From positions 7,261,213 to 7,325,212 of the forward strand of contig CM033726.1 in NCBI GenBank assembly GCA_019671005.1: a stretch of DNA of 64,000 bases, read 5' to 3'. Of this stretch, positions 35,000 through 45,579 are shown in pieces; the first letter of the stretch is position 1; the number at the start of each line of letters is the position of its first letter. The notes beneath the pieces were generated by a model. It worked only from the letters and a program-made list of their open reading frames with translations. It was not told where the DNA came from and did not search any database. The DNA comes from Hibiscus mutabilis. Taxonomy: Eukaryota; Streptophyta; Magnoliopsida; Malvales; Malvaceae. The position numbers and the translations under genes are program-made.

Positions 35000-36533
35000 A
35001 GAAACAATAGCATTAATATTGTTAGAAGCAATAACATCCTTATGAATCCATACACTTCTAACTTTCTTACCATAATAGGGCCTTGAATACCCTCCATGTT
35101 TATTCCCACCAAAATTCCTTTTTACATGGTTGGGGTTTTGAAGATTACCCTTTTTCAAAACTCGGTTTCGCAACCTTGTTCAAGGAAGCTTTGAGATCAT
35201 TTACCTCATTGAGGTAATGATCTTTTAACTCGGAAAGAAGGTTATTTAGATCAATATTTTCTTTTTCAAAATATTTTTGATTATCTAGTAAATCATTAAC
35301 CTTCTCTTCAAGTTTTTAATTATTCTTGATCAAAGAATCATTTTGATTTTTCAAATAGGAATTTATTTTTTTGTTTTTCAAAAGTGATTCGTTGTATTTC
35401 AAAACTAATTCATCGTGAGCCTCTTGCAACTCATTATAATCCTCAAATAATTCATCATAATTAAGATCGTTAGATGAGTAGGAGGTTACCTTAGGATCCT
35501 CTTCATAATCCTCAAAGAATCTTATCGCTCCAAGTGGCTACATGGCCCTTGTACTTCTTTTTTTTCTCGAAGCCCTTCTTCTTGAGTTGTGGACAATCAA
35601 TTTTGATATGTCCCAGCTTCTTACATTTGTAGCACACGATCGAATCATTTTTTTCTTCCTTGCTCTTGTTCTTGAGATCCCTTCTTCGATTGAACTTCCT
35701 TCTTCAGTTGGATCCCATGAGTTGAGTGAATCGCTTGGCTATCATAGCTAACTTCTCGTCTTCCTCCTCGCTTGAGTCACTCTCATCATAGGAAGCTTTG
35801 AGAGCGATTCTCATATTCTTCTTCTCCACTTCCTTCTTTTTGACCTTTATTTCCTCATTCTTTTTTTATTCATCTCTTCCTTTCTTCATTATCTCATGGG
35901 TGAGAAGAGACCCTATGAGAGCGTTGAGCTTTAGCGTCTTGAGATCCTTTTCTTCTATGATGGCCTTTATTTTACCGTCCCAAGACTCGAGAAGTGAGTA
36001 GAGAAGTTTCTGAACTAGCTTCTCCTCCGGGATGATTTCTCCTAGACCCTTGAGGCTATTGACAATGATGGAGAATCGTTCGAATATTTTAGAGATTTAT
36101 TCATCCGAATCTATCTTGAAATTTTCATAGCTCAAATTAAGAAGCCCAATCTTGGTCTCCTTAACTTCACTAGTGCCTTCGTATATAATTTCTAGCTTGT
36201 CTCATATTTCTTTGGCACTCGAACAAGATGACATCTTGGAGTACTCATCCGGTCCAAGTGAGCAAAATAGCATATGCATTACCTTATCATTGATTTGGAG
36301 CTTCTTCCGATCTTCACCGGTCATCTCGTGCTTGGACTTCAAAACTAATCGATCACCTTCTCTCTTCATCGGGATTGCCAGTCCATCTTCCACTACATTT
36401 TATAGGAGGTAGTCATGGGATTTGGTGAAGAACTTCATACGATTTTTCAATAGGGATAGTTATCCTCATTGAAGTATGGAGGTTTGGTGATAGATTAAGA
36501 CTCATACAAGTTGTTGCCGGAGGTGGATTCCAT
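35000..36533 (-). pseudogene. gag: SIRE-type gag, decayed
   Basis: The ATG at 36533 (start MESTSGNNLY) lies 86 nt inside the 5' LTR. The frame is soon broken by stops and shifts. Lys/Glu-rich coiled-coil-like sequence is visible at 35200-35450. A zinc-knuckle stretch (C-x2-C-x4-H-x4-C, CKKLGH core) is encoded at about 35595-35640 on the minus strand. Gag of this group is long (usually over 600 residues). No functional protein could be made from it. Confidence 0.65.
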
Positions 36534-36604
36534 GGCTTTGACTTCTATTGATTGAATCACCTTCTATGATCGCCTCAACGGTTGTTAGACCTTCAGTTGT
36601 GTGT

Positions 36605-36617
36605 GGCTCTAATACCA
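36605..36617 (-). other. Primer-binding site of the SIRE-type element
   Basis: The minus strand reads TGGTATTAGAGCC three bases inside the LTR end. It has one mismatch from the tRNA-iMet-type TGGTATCAGAGCC. Confidence 0.85.
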
Positions 36618-36619
36618 AT

Positions 36620-37975
36620 TGTTAGGATGATCAATCAATGTAGATGGTGGCAAAGAGGGGGTGAATTGGCAATTTTAAACTTTTGAAAGCAAATCGAAAG
36701 AGATATACAATGAGACACAATGATTTATAGTGGTTCAAGCTTCTAACAAGCTCTACGTCCACTACCTTAGATTCATACTAAGGATTTTCAACAATTTCAC
36801 TATGAAATTCTTCCCATTTTCTAGGCTTAGGAGGCAACCGTTACACGTTCAAGCTTTCTACCCAAAGCTTTGAACAAATCACTCAAGATACAAAGAAAAA
36901 AGTTTGGCAAAATAAATATCCTCACAAGATACAAAATTTTGCCTAATTAAGATTTCTCACGACCCCAAACTTGAAACAAAGGTTTACAAAGAATTACACA
37001 AGTTTGGTGCACAAGATAAGACTCTAAGAGCACAAAGGGTTGGATTTTGCTTGATTGCTTGAATGTTGATCAAAGTAGGTTCATTAGTTGTTGCATCATC
37101 TTTGGAGTCTTGTATTTATACCCTCTCATTGATTTCTAGCCGTTTGGGTGGTTGGAGTATTAAATATAGCCGTTGGAGGGCTTATTTCCTTCAATAAATA
37201 CTGTCACCAACCATCCGTATCGGTACACATAGGCCCGTATCGATACCTGTTACAAGAAAAATATAGCCGTTGTGTATAGGCGTATCGATACGTGGGAGGC
37301 CGTATCAAAACGATCATAGTGTAAAATAGGGGCGTATCGAAACGGCAAGGCCGTATCGGTACGGTTTTTGCTCACTAGAATCTGACTTGAAAAATTGCAT
37401 CGGTACGCCTAGGGGCGTATCGATACGGGTAACTGAATATTTAAATGTTTATTGATTCCAATACTGACAAGGCAAAGATCGAAAATAATAAATGCAAAGA
37501 TCTTGAATATCTTGTCAAATCGTATCGGTACGGGTGGATCCGTATCGGTACATTTAAAATTCCTTAAACCCAGATTTCAGACCATATTGAAACAATATAA
37601 GATGTATCGAAACACTTCACAAAAACGTTTGCCCAAATGAATATCGTATCGAAACAGGTGAGGCCGTATCGATACACATCGTTTAAAATGCAGGCTAAGT
37701 TGAAGGCCGTATCGAAACGGGCTAAGCCGTATCGATACGCTTTGCAAAACCAATTCCAGTAACCAATTTTCGTATCGAAACACCAAGGGGTGTATCGATA
37801 CGCCTAGGCGTATTTGTGTATTTTGGCTTAAAAACACTTAGAAAAACCTTGGGTAAGACTTTGGAAAACTTTTTCTTGTCATTTTGTGAGACTTTTGAGT
37901 ACTTAAAAATTTATTTCCTTTTACAATTTAGTCCTTAAACACTTTGTTATATCAAAATCAAACATAGGTTTTATA
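36620..37975 (-). mobile_element. 5' LTR of the SIRE-type element (1356 bp)
   Basis: The plus strand starts tgttaggatgatcaatc and ends acataggttttata, followed by the gaagc duplication. It contains the most regular copy of the paired-box array, and otherwise non-coding sequence. Confidence 0.88.
37217..37801. promoter_or_regulatory. Paired GTATCGATAC box array, 62-63-bp period
   Basis: Eighteen 10-mers of the type GTATCG(A/G)(T/A)AC, many fully palindromic. They sit as nine pairs beginning at 37217, 37282, 37334, 37397, 37522, 37584, 37646, 37709 and 37772. The second box of each pair is 19-20 bp after the first. Pairs are 52-65 bp apart, mostly 62-63, and the one larger gap (125 bp) is two periods. 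The array is in the LTR part expected to be U3. No binding factor is known to me. Confidence 0.6.
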
Positions 37976-38475
37976 GAAGCGTCATCCACTTGCTATACGA
38001 CTCACACATTGTTTGTCATCTATTTTGCCATTGTTCGTTGTGAATCGTTCCAATGAACTTTTTTAAAGTTTCCAGCTTTCGTCTGACATTTCGCACGATG
38101 TCGATCGATTTTCGTCGACTGGATGATGGGTTAAATGATCGTGGTAGTCCAATGGCAGATGTGGTGTGCGGCAGCGGAGTTGAGATTTGGGTTTTGTGGA
38201 GTTAGAGATTTGAGGTTTTAGGGATTTGAGGCTTTTTTGGATTTTCAAGATTTTTGAGGGACTTATTTGAAAATTCTGAATTTTTGTTTTTATTTTTGAA
38301 AAAAAACAAATTATTAAAAATGACGTGTCGAACTATAATTGGATGATTAATTTATTAGTGGATTGACTTTAAAACGATCCAAAATGAAATTTTAGACACC
38401 TATTTCAGCCAAAAATAATTTAGACACACATATCAGGAAATGGTACAATTTAAGCACATATTTTGGTATTAAGCC

Positions 38476-39150
38476 TAAATTCATTAACCGATTTTTTTTT
38501 CAATTAACCGTTAACTGGCTGAACCGAAATAGCAAAAATTCATTAACTAAATTTTTTTCCTATTAACGGTAAACCGAACCGATTTTTTTCAAAAATTCTT
38601 AACCGAACCAAAAATAGTTCGGTTAATTCGGTCGGTTTTTGAATTAACCAAAATTTGTTTTAAAATTTTGGGTAAATTACACACTAAACTATGTTAAAAT
38701 GATCTTTTTAGGCACTAAACTTTCGAAAGTTACAAAACACCTATTAGACTTATCGAATTATTACAAAATGGTCATTGATTCATTGCACGTTATAAATTAT
38801 TGATAAATATTAAAAAGTTTAATGATCATTTTGTAATAATTCAATAAATTTAATGATAATTTTGTGTTAATTTGATAAAGTTTAATGGATATTTTATAAT
38901 ATATCAAAAAATTAATGATCATTTTATATTTTTTAAAAGTTCAGTGATAAAAAATAAATATATAAAATATATAGTGGTATATAAAATTTTTGATTAATTA
39001 ACTAATTTTGAACTAAATTAATCGATAATTAAAGTTTAAAAAAATATTAACCGTTAACTAAACGATTTTAAAATTAACCAAATAATTAATCAAAAAAAAT
39101 TAATTCAATCAATTAATTCGGTTAAAATCAAAGTTTAAACATCCCTACCA
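38476..39150. repeat. AACCGTTAA-rich decayed element
   Basis: Dense 'attaacc', 'ccgttaac' and 'ttcggttaattcggt' words on both strands at 38480-38660 and 39000-39130, with 'aatgatcattttgtaat' lines repeated in between (38780-38960). The style is that of the hAT-like element at 22764-23245. Exact ends are not resolved. Confidence 0.45.
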
Positions 39151-41344
39151 AGTACAAACAACCTCCTAAATATCATTTGGTTGGGGATTGGAACACGTAG
39201 ATGAAAGATCCGTTGGAGGGTGACGTAAGTAAGTCTACATTCCTGATAATTTAACCTCTTAGTGTCTGTAATGAACTATCCGGCAACAAATAGAAGAATT
39301 AGAGAAAAAAAAAATAAGAAAAAGAAAGGTTTTAATAAGAATTATTGATCCTGACAAAAGAATTAATGGCAGTTAAAAGTTTAACAAATTTCATATAAAA
39401 CTATTCATAGGTCATCTACCTTATTTATACTAATATTTATGTAATATAATTAAAGTAAAATTCAACTAATAGTGATCCAACAATATCTTCAACTGGTCTT
39501 CTCGACATATTTTTTAATAGTTTTATTCGATTTTCGGTTCATAACAGTGTCGAACTCAAACCGTAGGGTTTTTACATAAACATCACCTTTTTTGAATTAT
39601 TTACAAAAAAATTATAACTTTTTTTCAATTTTTTTATTAAAATATTATCCAAAGTTAAATAGAACAGCAATATGTGGAAATAAAATGCTTGTGTTGTGAT
39701 TTTAAAGCAAAAGTTCCTGGGTTAAATTTTAACCATAATCATTTGAAAGTTGAATCGAATAAAACATTTCATTGATGGTCATTTTTGAGAAAGTGAAAAT
39801 CCCGAGCTTGGCCTGTTAAAATATAGCATAAAACAAAGGGCTGCGTTAACAGCTTCACATGCAGCATTTCTGAGTTAACCATGGCATGGTGCCACTTCGA
39901 GATCTGTTCATTTTTAAATGTAGTTTTGCATTTGGGTGCACTAGATTCAAGTAGTGATTGGGATTGATGGACTTTGAATAAAAAAATAGTCTCAACAAAA
40001 TTTGTCCTATTCCTTGTTTTCTGCAATTCGGCCGCTTTCAAGTTGATTTCTTAATGGAAGTTGCGATGGAATCAACCAGAATTAGTTTATACATAGCTCG
40101 TCGTCTTAAAAATATCAAAAACGACAAAACCAGACAAGACGACACAATCTCGTTGCCTCTATGTGTGGGGGACATACCCTGCTCAATTCTGCCCCATTTT
40201 ACTGAAGCTGACTTGGTCGGCCAATTCTCTTTGCTTTTTGGCAGCTGATCACTTTCTAGATGGGATTTTTTTTACTTTCAATTTTTATGATTTTTTTCTT
40301 TAACTAATTTGAATTGACCAACGTGGTGGTACGTATAGTTTTAGTAGAGAGTTTTTTAATATGAATTTTTTACGGACTATATACATAATACTTTGAACTT
40401 AAGACCTACATAAGTAATATTAAATTTTTTACCACTTGGATCAACCCGTTGAATTTTAATATGAGATTATTTTTATTTTTTAAATTAAGAATAATCTTGT
40501 ATATTGAAATATATAATTCGATATGGCTACTTCCAAGTCATATGTTTAGTACCAACAGTTTAATGTAATGGTCGGTTTGAGCCTAGATTTGAAAATTTTA
40601 TTTTATTCAAATTTAAGTCGACAAGTCAATGATGGAGTGTTTTTAGCACTTGGATCGGTTCCTGACAGCCCAAGGAATGTTGCCAAATTGTGCAACTTTC
40701 TCCGTGCCCATATCAGTTTCAAAGATTTGGCCTTATAAACACACGGAGACTTGAATCAAATAGACAAACTCAACAATTCAGGTATTTCGAATCGAATTTC
40801 TTACTGTTTAGACTCAACTCGGATCAATCACACCCTAATCACATTACTTATTGTTTAGTTCAATTCAACGCGATACACACTTATTGTTCAGGCAAGTGTT
40901 AGTTAATATTAGCAGCAACACCAAAAGCAAACTCTTGCCTATCTTCTCACTGCCCTTGTCAAAGAGGGGCTGACCGCTGAGCTTATCATACATTAACACA
41001 CACACACAAATACAAGAAAGCACCAAAGCATAAATATTAAACTTCTTCATTACTCATATAATTTCATTCAACCGGCTTGTAACTACGACCGGATCAAAGT
41101 AAAACAAGGGTTTGGGTAAACAAATACAAAGCAAGAAGCAATAATGAATCAACAGCACCTTTTTCAATCATCCTCGCATGCGCTGTTCTTCATTGTCATA
41201 TAACTTGCTTCACAACCAAAATTGTATAGAAGCTGCTGATTAACTATAGTATAGATTCTGGGTCTATCAATCTTCTGCTTCAACAAAAGTCCCTTTGGCT
41301 AGCTATTGCTAGGGAAAAGTGGTCCATCCAAAATCCGACATTAA
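39151..41344. other. Intergenic downstream of DTD2
   Basis: It contains a 28-bp exact copy (39231-39258) of a segment of DTD2 intron 8 (41560-41587). Frames at 39769-40248 and 40690-40902 show no conserved motif. Otherwise AT-rich. The DTD2 3' untranslated region should lie just left of 41345. Confidence 0.4.
39231..39258 (+). repeat. 28-bp exact direct repeat, copy 1
   Basis: Identical over 28 nt (aagtctacat...ttaacctc) to 41560-41587, which is inside DTD2 intron 8. Flanks of the two copies are unrelated. Confidence 0.85.
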
Positions 41345-44300
41345 TCAAATAAAATCGTTTGGCTTTCCGATTTTAATGTTCAACTCCCCTAAATATGCAG
41401 TAATTGCATTTTTCTGCCAGCTCTTGAAACTCCTGAAATCAGGAATAAGCATTGAGAGGCATAGAGAAACAGTATCTAAGATGTGCTCAAGCTTGGAGAA
41501 ATTATAGCAGATAATAAGCATGGCTGAACAGATGGAAGATAGCAATTCAAACACATGTAAAGTCTACATTCCTGATAATTTAACCTCATGTTTTCTTTTA
41601 TCTCCTAATTAATTTCCACCAGTTGTCAACGTCAAAGGTGCGGAGATTGGTTTCAACTACCTATCATTTAGAGTCCAATATGTCAAGCAGCCACTGAAAA
41701 TTGTCTGAAGTGACCAAAGAAAAAAAAGAAAATCCAGGAGTCACTATGTACCCTATTTTGCAAATTTATACTTTCACAATCCATTGTCAAATGGAGCACC
41801 GAGTTTTGAAAACAATTTAGAACCAACAATGTATTTGCAAATGTGTCTATATGAGAAGTGCTCTACAACTCGAAAGCTAGATGCGGAAAAGCACACAAAG
41901 ACTTTTTTTTTACTTTACATACCTTTTATTCTTTTTTTCTTTCTAGTTTCCCAAATACTAAGTGACACCAAGTCAGTATACGTTGCTCAAAATAATCCAG
42001 CTAAAAACTACATATAACTGAAATCATGCAACTCCTAGAAACTCAGATCCGAAATTGCTTCTAGCTATAGCAAAATACGTGTACATATGTTACAACCGTA
42101 CCAAATTATGATCGCACGTTTTGATTGATAGTGGAACTCGTCGTATACAGAATTCCAGACCTTAGACTCGTCAGAAAGAATCTTTAATCTCATAAGGTTT
42201 TCTAAAAATTCTAACTTCGTACTTTATTGCTTCCCAATTGGCCTATTGAGGTCAACTAAAAGAGTTACTAAAGAAAATCAAAAGCAAGTTTCCTGCTACG
42301 GAAAGACTACTTACAATATAAAATACTCATAAGATCTCCTAATGCTTCTAATAAAATACTAACTTAATAAACTAATAATTATAAGAAAATTGACATGAAT
42401 AATAATATTGGCTACAAAATAACCTGTAACAGCATATTTCTAGATTAATAATCCAACATATAACCAAAAACATAGATGATAGAACCAAGAGGTCATTCAA
42501 TAAAATTATCAGTTAACTTACTTCTGATCAAGATGTGCCAAAACTTCCCCGCCTGGGAAAGCTGATTTTGTAGCCTCAAATGCAACTTTAATCGATTGCT
42601 TCCACGTCCCACCAATACCATCTGCATTTCCGTTTACCTTTGACTGACTTGGATCTTCCATTGGTATACAATATCCAGAAAGCAGGTGGCCCACCCAAAC
42701 ACCTTCTTTTCTGCAGTTGGAATTTTAAAAATAAAGATAAAAGTATTAATAGTGAAAAAAAACTTATTCAAACACCTTTTTTCTTTTTCGTGGAAACAGG
42801 AGAACAAAAAAACTTCAAAGGCATGTTGATAAGTTCAGCATAACAGGAGATTCAAGAATGAGGGCTGAATGGCCACGTGCAGAAAAGCCAATGATAAGAA
42901 GTACTTACAAGACTATATCCATGTGCCGAGGAGCATAATGCCCACCACCAATTCCGAGAAGCACTTTCTTTTTGTCATTCTCCCTTGAATATAAAAAATA
43001 TATATAAAATACCAGGTTACATTACTAATGCAAGGCATATTAACATGAAATAGAAACTCTTTGTTTCCAAAGAAAACAAAAATGGAATGTCAGAAAATAT
43101 GGCAAAAATTGGTTACCACTAAGAATATCAGGATGGAAATGTTTATAAAAACACATGCAGTAGTAGGAGCCTAAAAAATGCTAATGACTTATGTCAGTTA
43201 TTTGGTAAGTACCTGCCCCAGTTTCCAATTGCATCATCACCTCCAAGCCCAAGTCCTTCCCAAACCAACTTCAAGCACAGGCAGAAAAAGTTAGGGAACG
43301 AAGCCTGTCACCTCTAATAAGCTATCTATTTTACTTAGTACCACAAATTAAATGCACTAAAAGCATTAAAAATGTTATCCATGTTCAACCATCAAACTTT
43401 GTGCATCATCTCACTCACTCAAGACATTAAAAGTAAAATTAAACATAATTCAACAAAAGGGTATGAGCATTCCAGAAAACAACAAAATGCAAATGTATCA
43501 TAACAATTGGGCTGGGCTAACTCTTGAAACAAAACATATGATAAATGTATACTCAACTAGAGCCATGACTTGAGCAGCATCTTGCCTCTTCCAGTACTCA
43601 TCCGTACTGCCTATAACAACAAAAAAGAAAGTATATTAAACACAAAGAAAAAAGAAAGCTGTTAAATCCTAGAAAATCATTGCAAAAATCCATCTGACAG
43701 AAGCTTAAGTATATTGCAGTGAAGGAAGGCTATCAGACAAAAAATTGTCACAATATAAAGCAACATAAAAACTCTTCCAGCTGAAATCAAGTAAACACAG
43801 AAACATAAATTGTTCTTCGTTTCAGTAGCTACCTATTTGAAACAAAAAAAATCATAAGACGATAATGCAAATGATGATCTCACACTCTACAAGTGACTGA
43901 ATAAAAACTGAAAAGCATACTTGATAATTATCAGCCGAGTGCAATGTTCACCTCAATAAAGGAGTACATAAAGAAAATCTCAAACAAAAATCCATATCCA
44001 TATGTCAATTTAACAGTTCAGTTAGTGTGCATGTACAGATATACTAGCAACACAAATCATCCTAAAACACCAGTCCAGACCTGATCGGCAAAGATGCACC
44101 ATGTTAACTACCTTAAAGAAGTAATATCATTATCCCTACTTTGTAAAACAAAGCCTAACATTCATCCCATCCCATGAAAACCAAGATAGCTGCTTTTCCA
44201 TTTGTTTATTCATGTACTGATTTTTGTTTCCAAATTTTAGCATAAGTTTCCTTCAAGAAATTATTTTTGGGGAAAACTTTAGAACAGCTGGGGCCACATC

Positions 44301-45173
44301 GAAGTGAATATGAAACAAATGAAACTCTAGTTAAATTCCTAGCTTTGAAGGGGAAAAACAATAATAAAAAAATACTGCAGAGTGCAGACTGCAACGGATT
44401 ACCAATCTCAAGGAACATTGTTGGTTTGGTTGTTATAGGTCCATGATGCGTACCCTCCAGAGTTATCTAAAACCAAATTTAAAAACACTATTAATAAGAA
44501 GAAAAAAAAAGAAAGCAAACAAAATTGTAGTATCAGTCTAGCAATAATCAATAATTAAAATGACCTCAAATTCAGGAACCAAATTATGAGATTGGGCAAG
44601 TTTCTTCAAATGCCTAAGCCAAGGCCCCAGCCTAGGGTCAGGCGGCGCTGCCCAACCGGGCCTCCCTCCCTGAGGAGGAACATCTCCTTCGCGCAAATGA
44701 GGTATCCCTATATTTCAAACACAAAGAAAATAACAAATCATTGCTTTAATCCCAATATTAAAAAAAAGTTGTTTTGAAAATAAATTACCGATCGGATGAA
44801 CAGTGAGAGCAGGGCGATTGGAAACAGCCGTATGTTTGCTGAAGAAAATAACGTCATCAACAGTCTCGCCGGTGGCTTCTTCCCAACGGTGATCCAAATC
44901 GTCCTCCTCCACAATGCCTTTGTCGTGGTGAAGTAATCGAACATTTTGATTAGAAAAGCTTTTTATTCCCTAAAACGCATAGAAATGAATGAAAAAAAAA
45001 ACTAAACCGGTGGCAAAAATGAAGATTTGAAATACTGATTAATGTAAATAGTAAAGGACCTGCTGCGATAACGAGGGAGCGGGGACGGGGACCCAACCGG
45101 GCATGGCCAAGTGGACGTTGGCCGGGTTGATTGAGGCCGGATCGGTGGTTGTCGCTACTAATATCGTCACCAT
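41345..45173 (-). CDS. GEK1: D-aminoacyl-tRNA deacylase (GEKO1-type), nine exons
   Basis: Removes D-amino acids (and, in plants, aldehyde-modified ones) from mischarged tRNA, guarding translation. It is the archaeal-type DTD2 kept in plants. Exons on the minus strand: 45060-45173, 44789-44969, 44565-44707, 44403-44466, 43558-43610, 43213-43268, 42909-42983, 42522-42710 and 41345-41432. The total is 963 nt, 320 codons plus TGA, close to the roughly 317 residues I recall for Arabidopsis GEK1. All joins are GT-AG and keep frame. Recognisable blocks: MVTILVATTTDPASINPA (1-18), SNRPALTVHPIG (88-99), THHGP (152-156), GIGGGHYAPRH (214-224, the likely active-site loop), WVGHLLSGYCIPMED (near 233-247), and the C-terminal IGKPNDF. 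No frame damage, so it is probably functional. Introns 4 and 8 are the longest (936 and 1089 bp). It is the best-supported gene here. Confidence 0.95.
41560..41587 (+). repeat. 28-bp exact direct repeat, copy 2 (in DTD2 intron 8)
   Basis: Same 28 nt as 39231-39258. This copy is in the gene and is likely the source. Confidence 0.85.
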
Positions 45174-45570
45174 TTTTCTGGTTTTACTTGTATTTTTTAT
45201 TATTTGTTTTTTTGCGTCGAAATTGTAGAATTTAAAGAGCGGAGTTCTATTTTCTGCCCACTGGTTGCGCCAAAGCCAACGGGTTTTGACGGAAAGAAGA
45301 GCGTCACTAGTGAGGCTGCGCCTGCGCGACCAACTTAAAACCCGAAATGATGAAACGACGTCAGTTTTTGCTTTTAAGCAGGTTAAACTATTGTAGGTGA
45401 GGAATGGATCAATTTCGATTAATTTATTTTTTCACATCAAAATTTTAAATGGTTAAATAATAAATTAAATTCTACTATTCTTGTAAATTTTTTTTTTGAA
45501 TAAATGAATATAGAATTTTACGCTTGAGAAAAATTAAACCGAGCACCTAAAGGTTAGAAAAATAAAGCTT
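45174..45570 (-). promoter_or_regulatory. Upstream region of DTD2
   Basis: The first 170 bp upstream of the ATG are relatively GC-rich (tgcgcctgcgcgacc near 45316), unlike the AT-rich surroundings. This fits a housekeeping promoter and short leader. No clear TATA box was found. Only 0.4 kb separates the ATG from the foldback transposon. Confidence 0.4.
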
Positions 45571-45579
45571 TATCCATTA

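Larger units (their letters stand above)
24458..37975 (-). mobile_element. SIRE-type Copia retrotransposon, 13.5 kb, TSD gaagc
   Basis: Exact 5-bp duplications (gaagc at 24453-24457 and 37976-37980) flank a minus-strand element. In order it has 5' LTR 36620-37975, PBS, gag, protease/integrase, RT-RNase H, an extra ORF after pol, polypurine tract and 3' LTR ending at 26788 on its inner side. LTR ends TG...CA are slightly mutated at the outer edges (ta instead of tg/ca). The long LTRs, gag-pol order and extra 3' ORF fit the Sirevirus/Maximus group of plant Copia. It has been further split by a solo LTR and by a rearrangement in its 3' LTR. Confidence 0.88.
24169..38475. mobile_element. Inverted-repeat (MULE-like) element carrying the large Copia insertion
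   Basis: The left arm starts ggcttaataataaagtgtcc and the right arm ends with the complement ttggtattaagcc. They align for over 100 bp, including 'gaaataggtg' (left) and its complement (right). Without the inserted retrotransposon the element is about 0.8 kb (24169-24457 plus 37981-38475). Its centre is GC-richer (gtcgtcattggtcacg; gtcgatcgattttcgtcg) and may be captured host sequence. Confidence 0.6.

Noticed and set aside
41345..41554. 69-codon single-exon protein at the DTD2 end
   Set aside because: Only its last 29 codons are real, as exon 9 of DTD2; the rest is intron 8.
44715..44944. Two small minus-strand proteins (65 and 68 codons)
   Set aside because: One is part of DTD2 exon 2 read into an intron; the other is an out-of-frame shadow.
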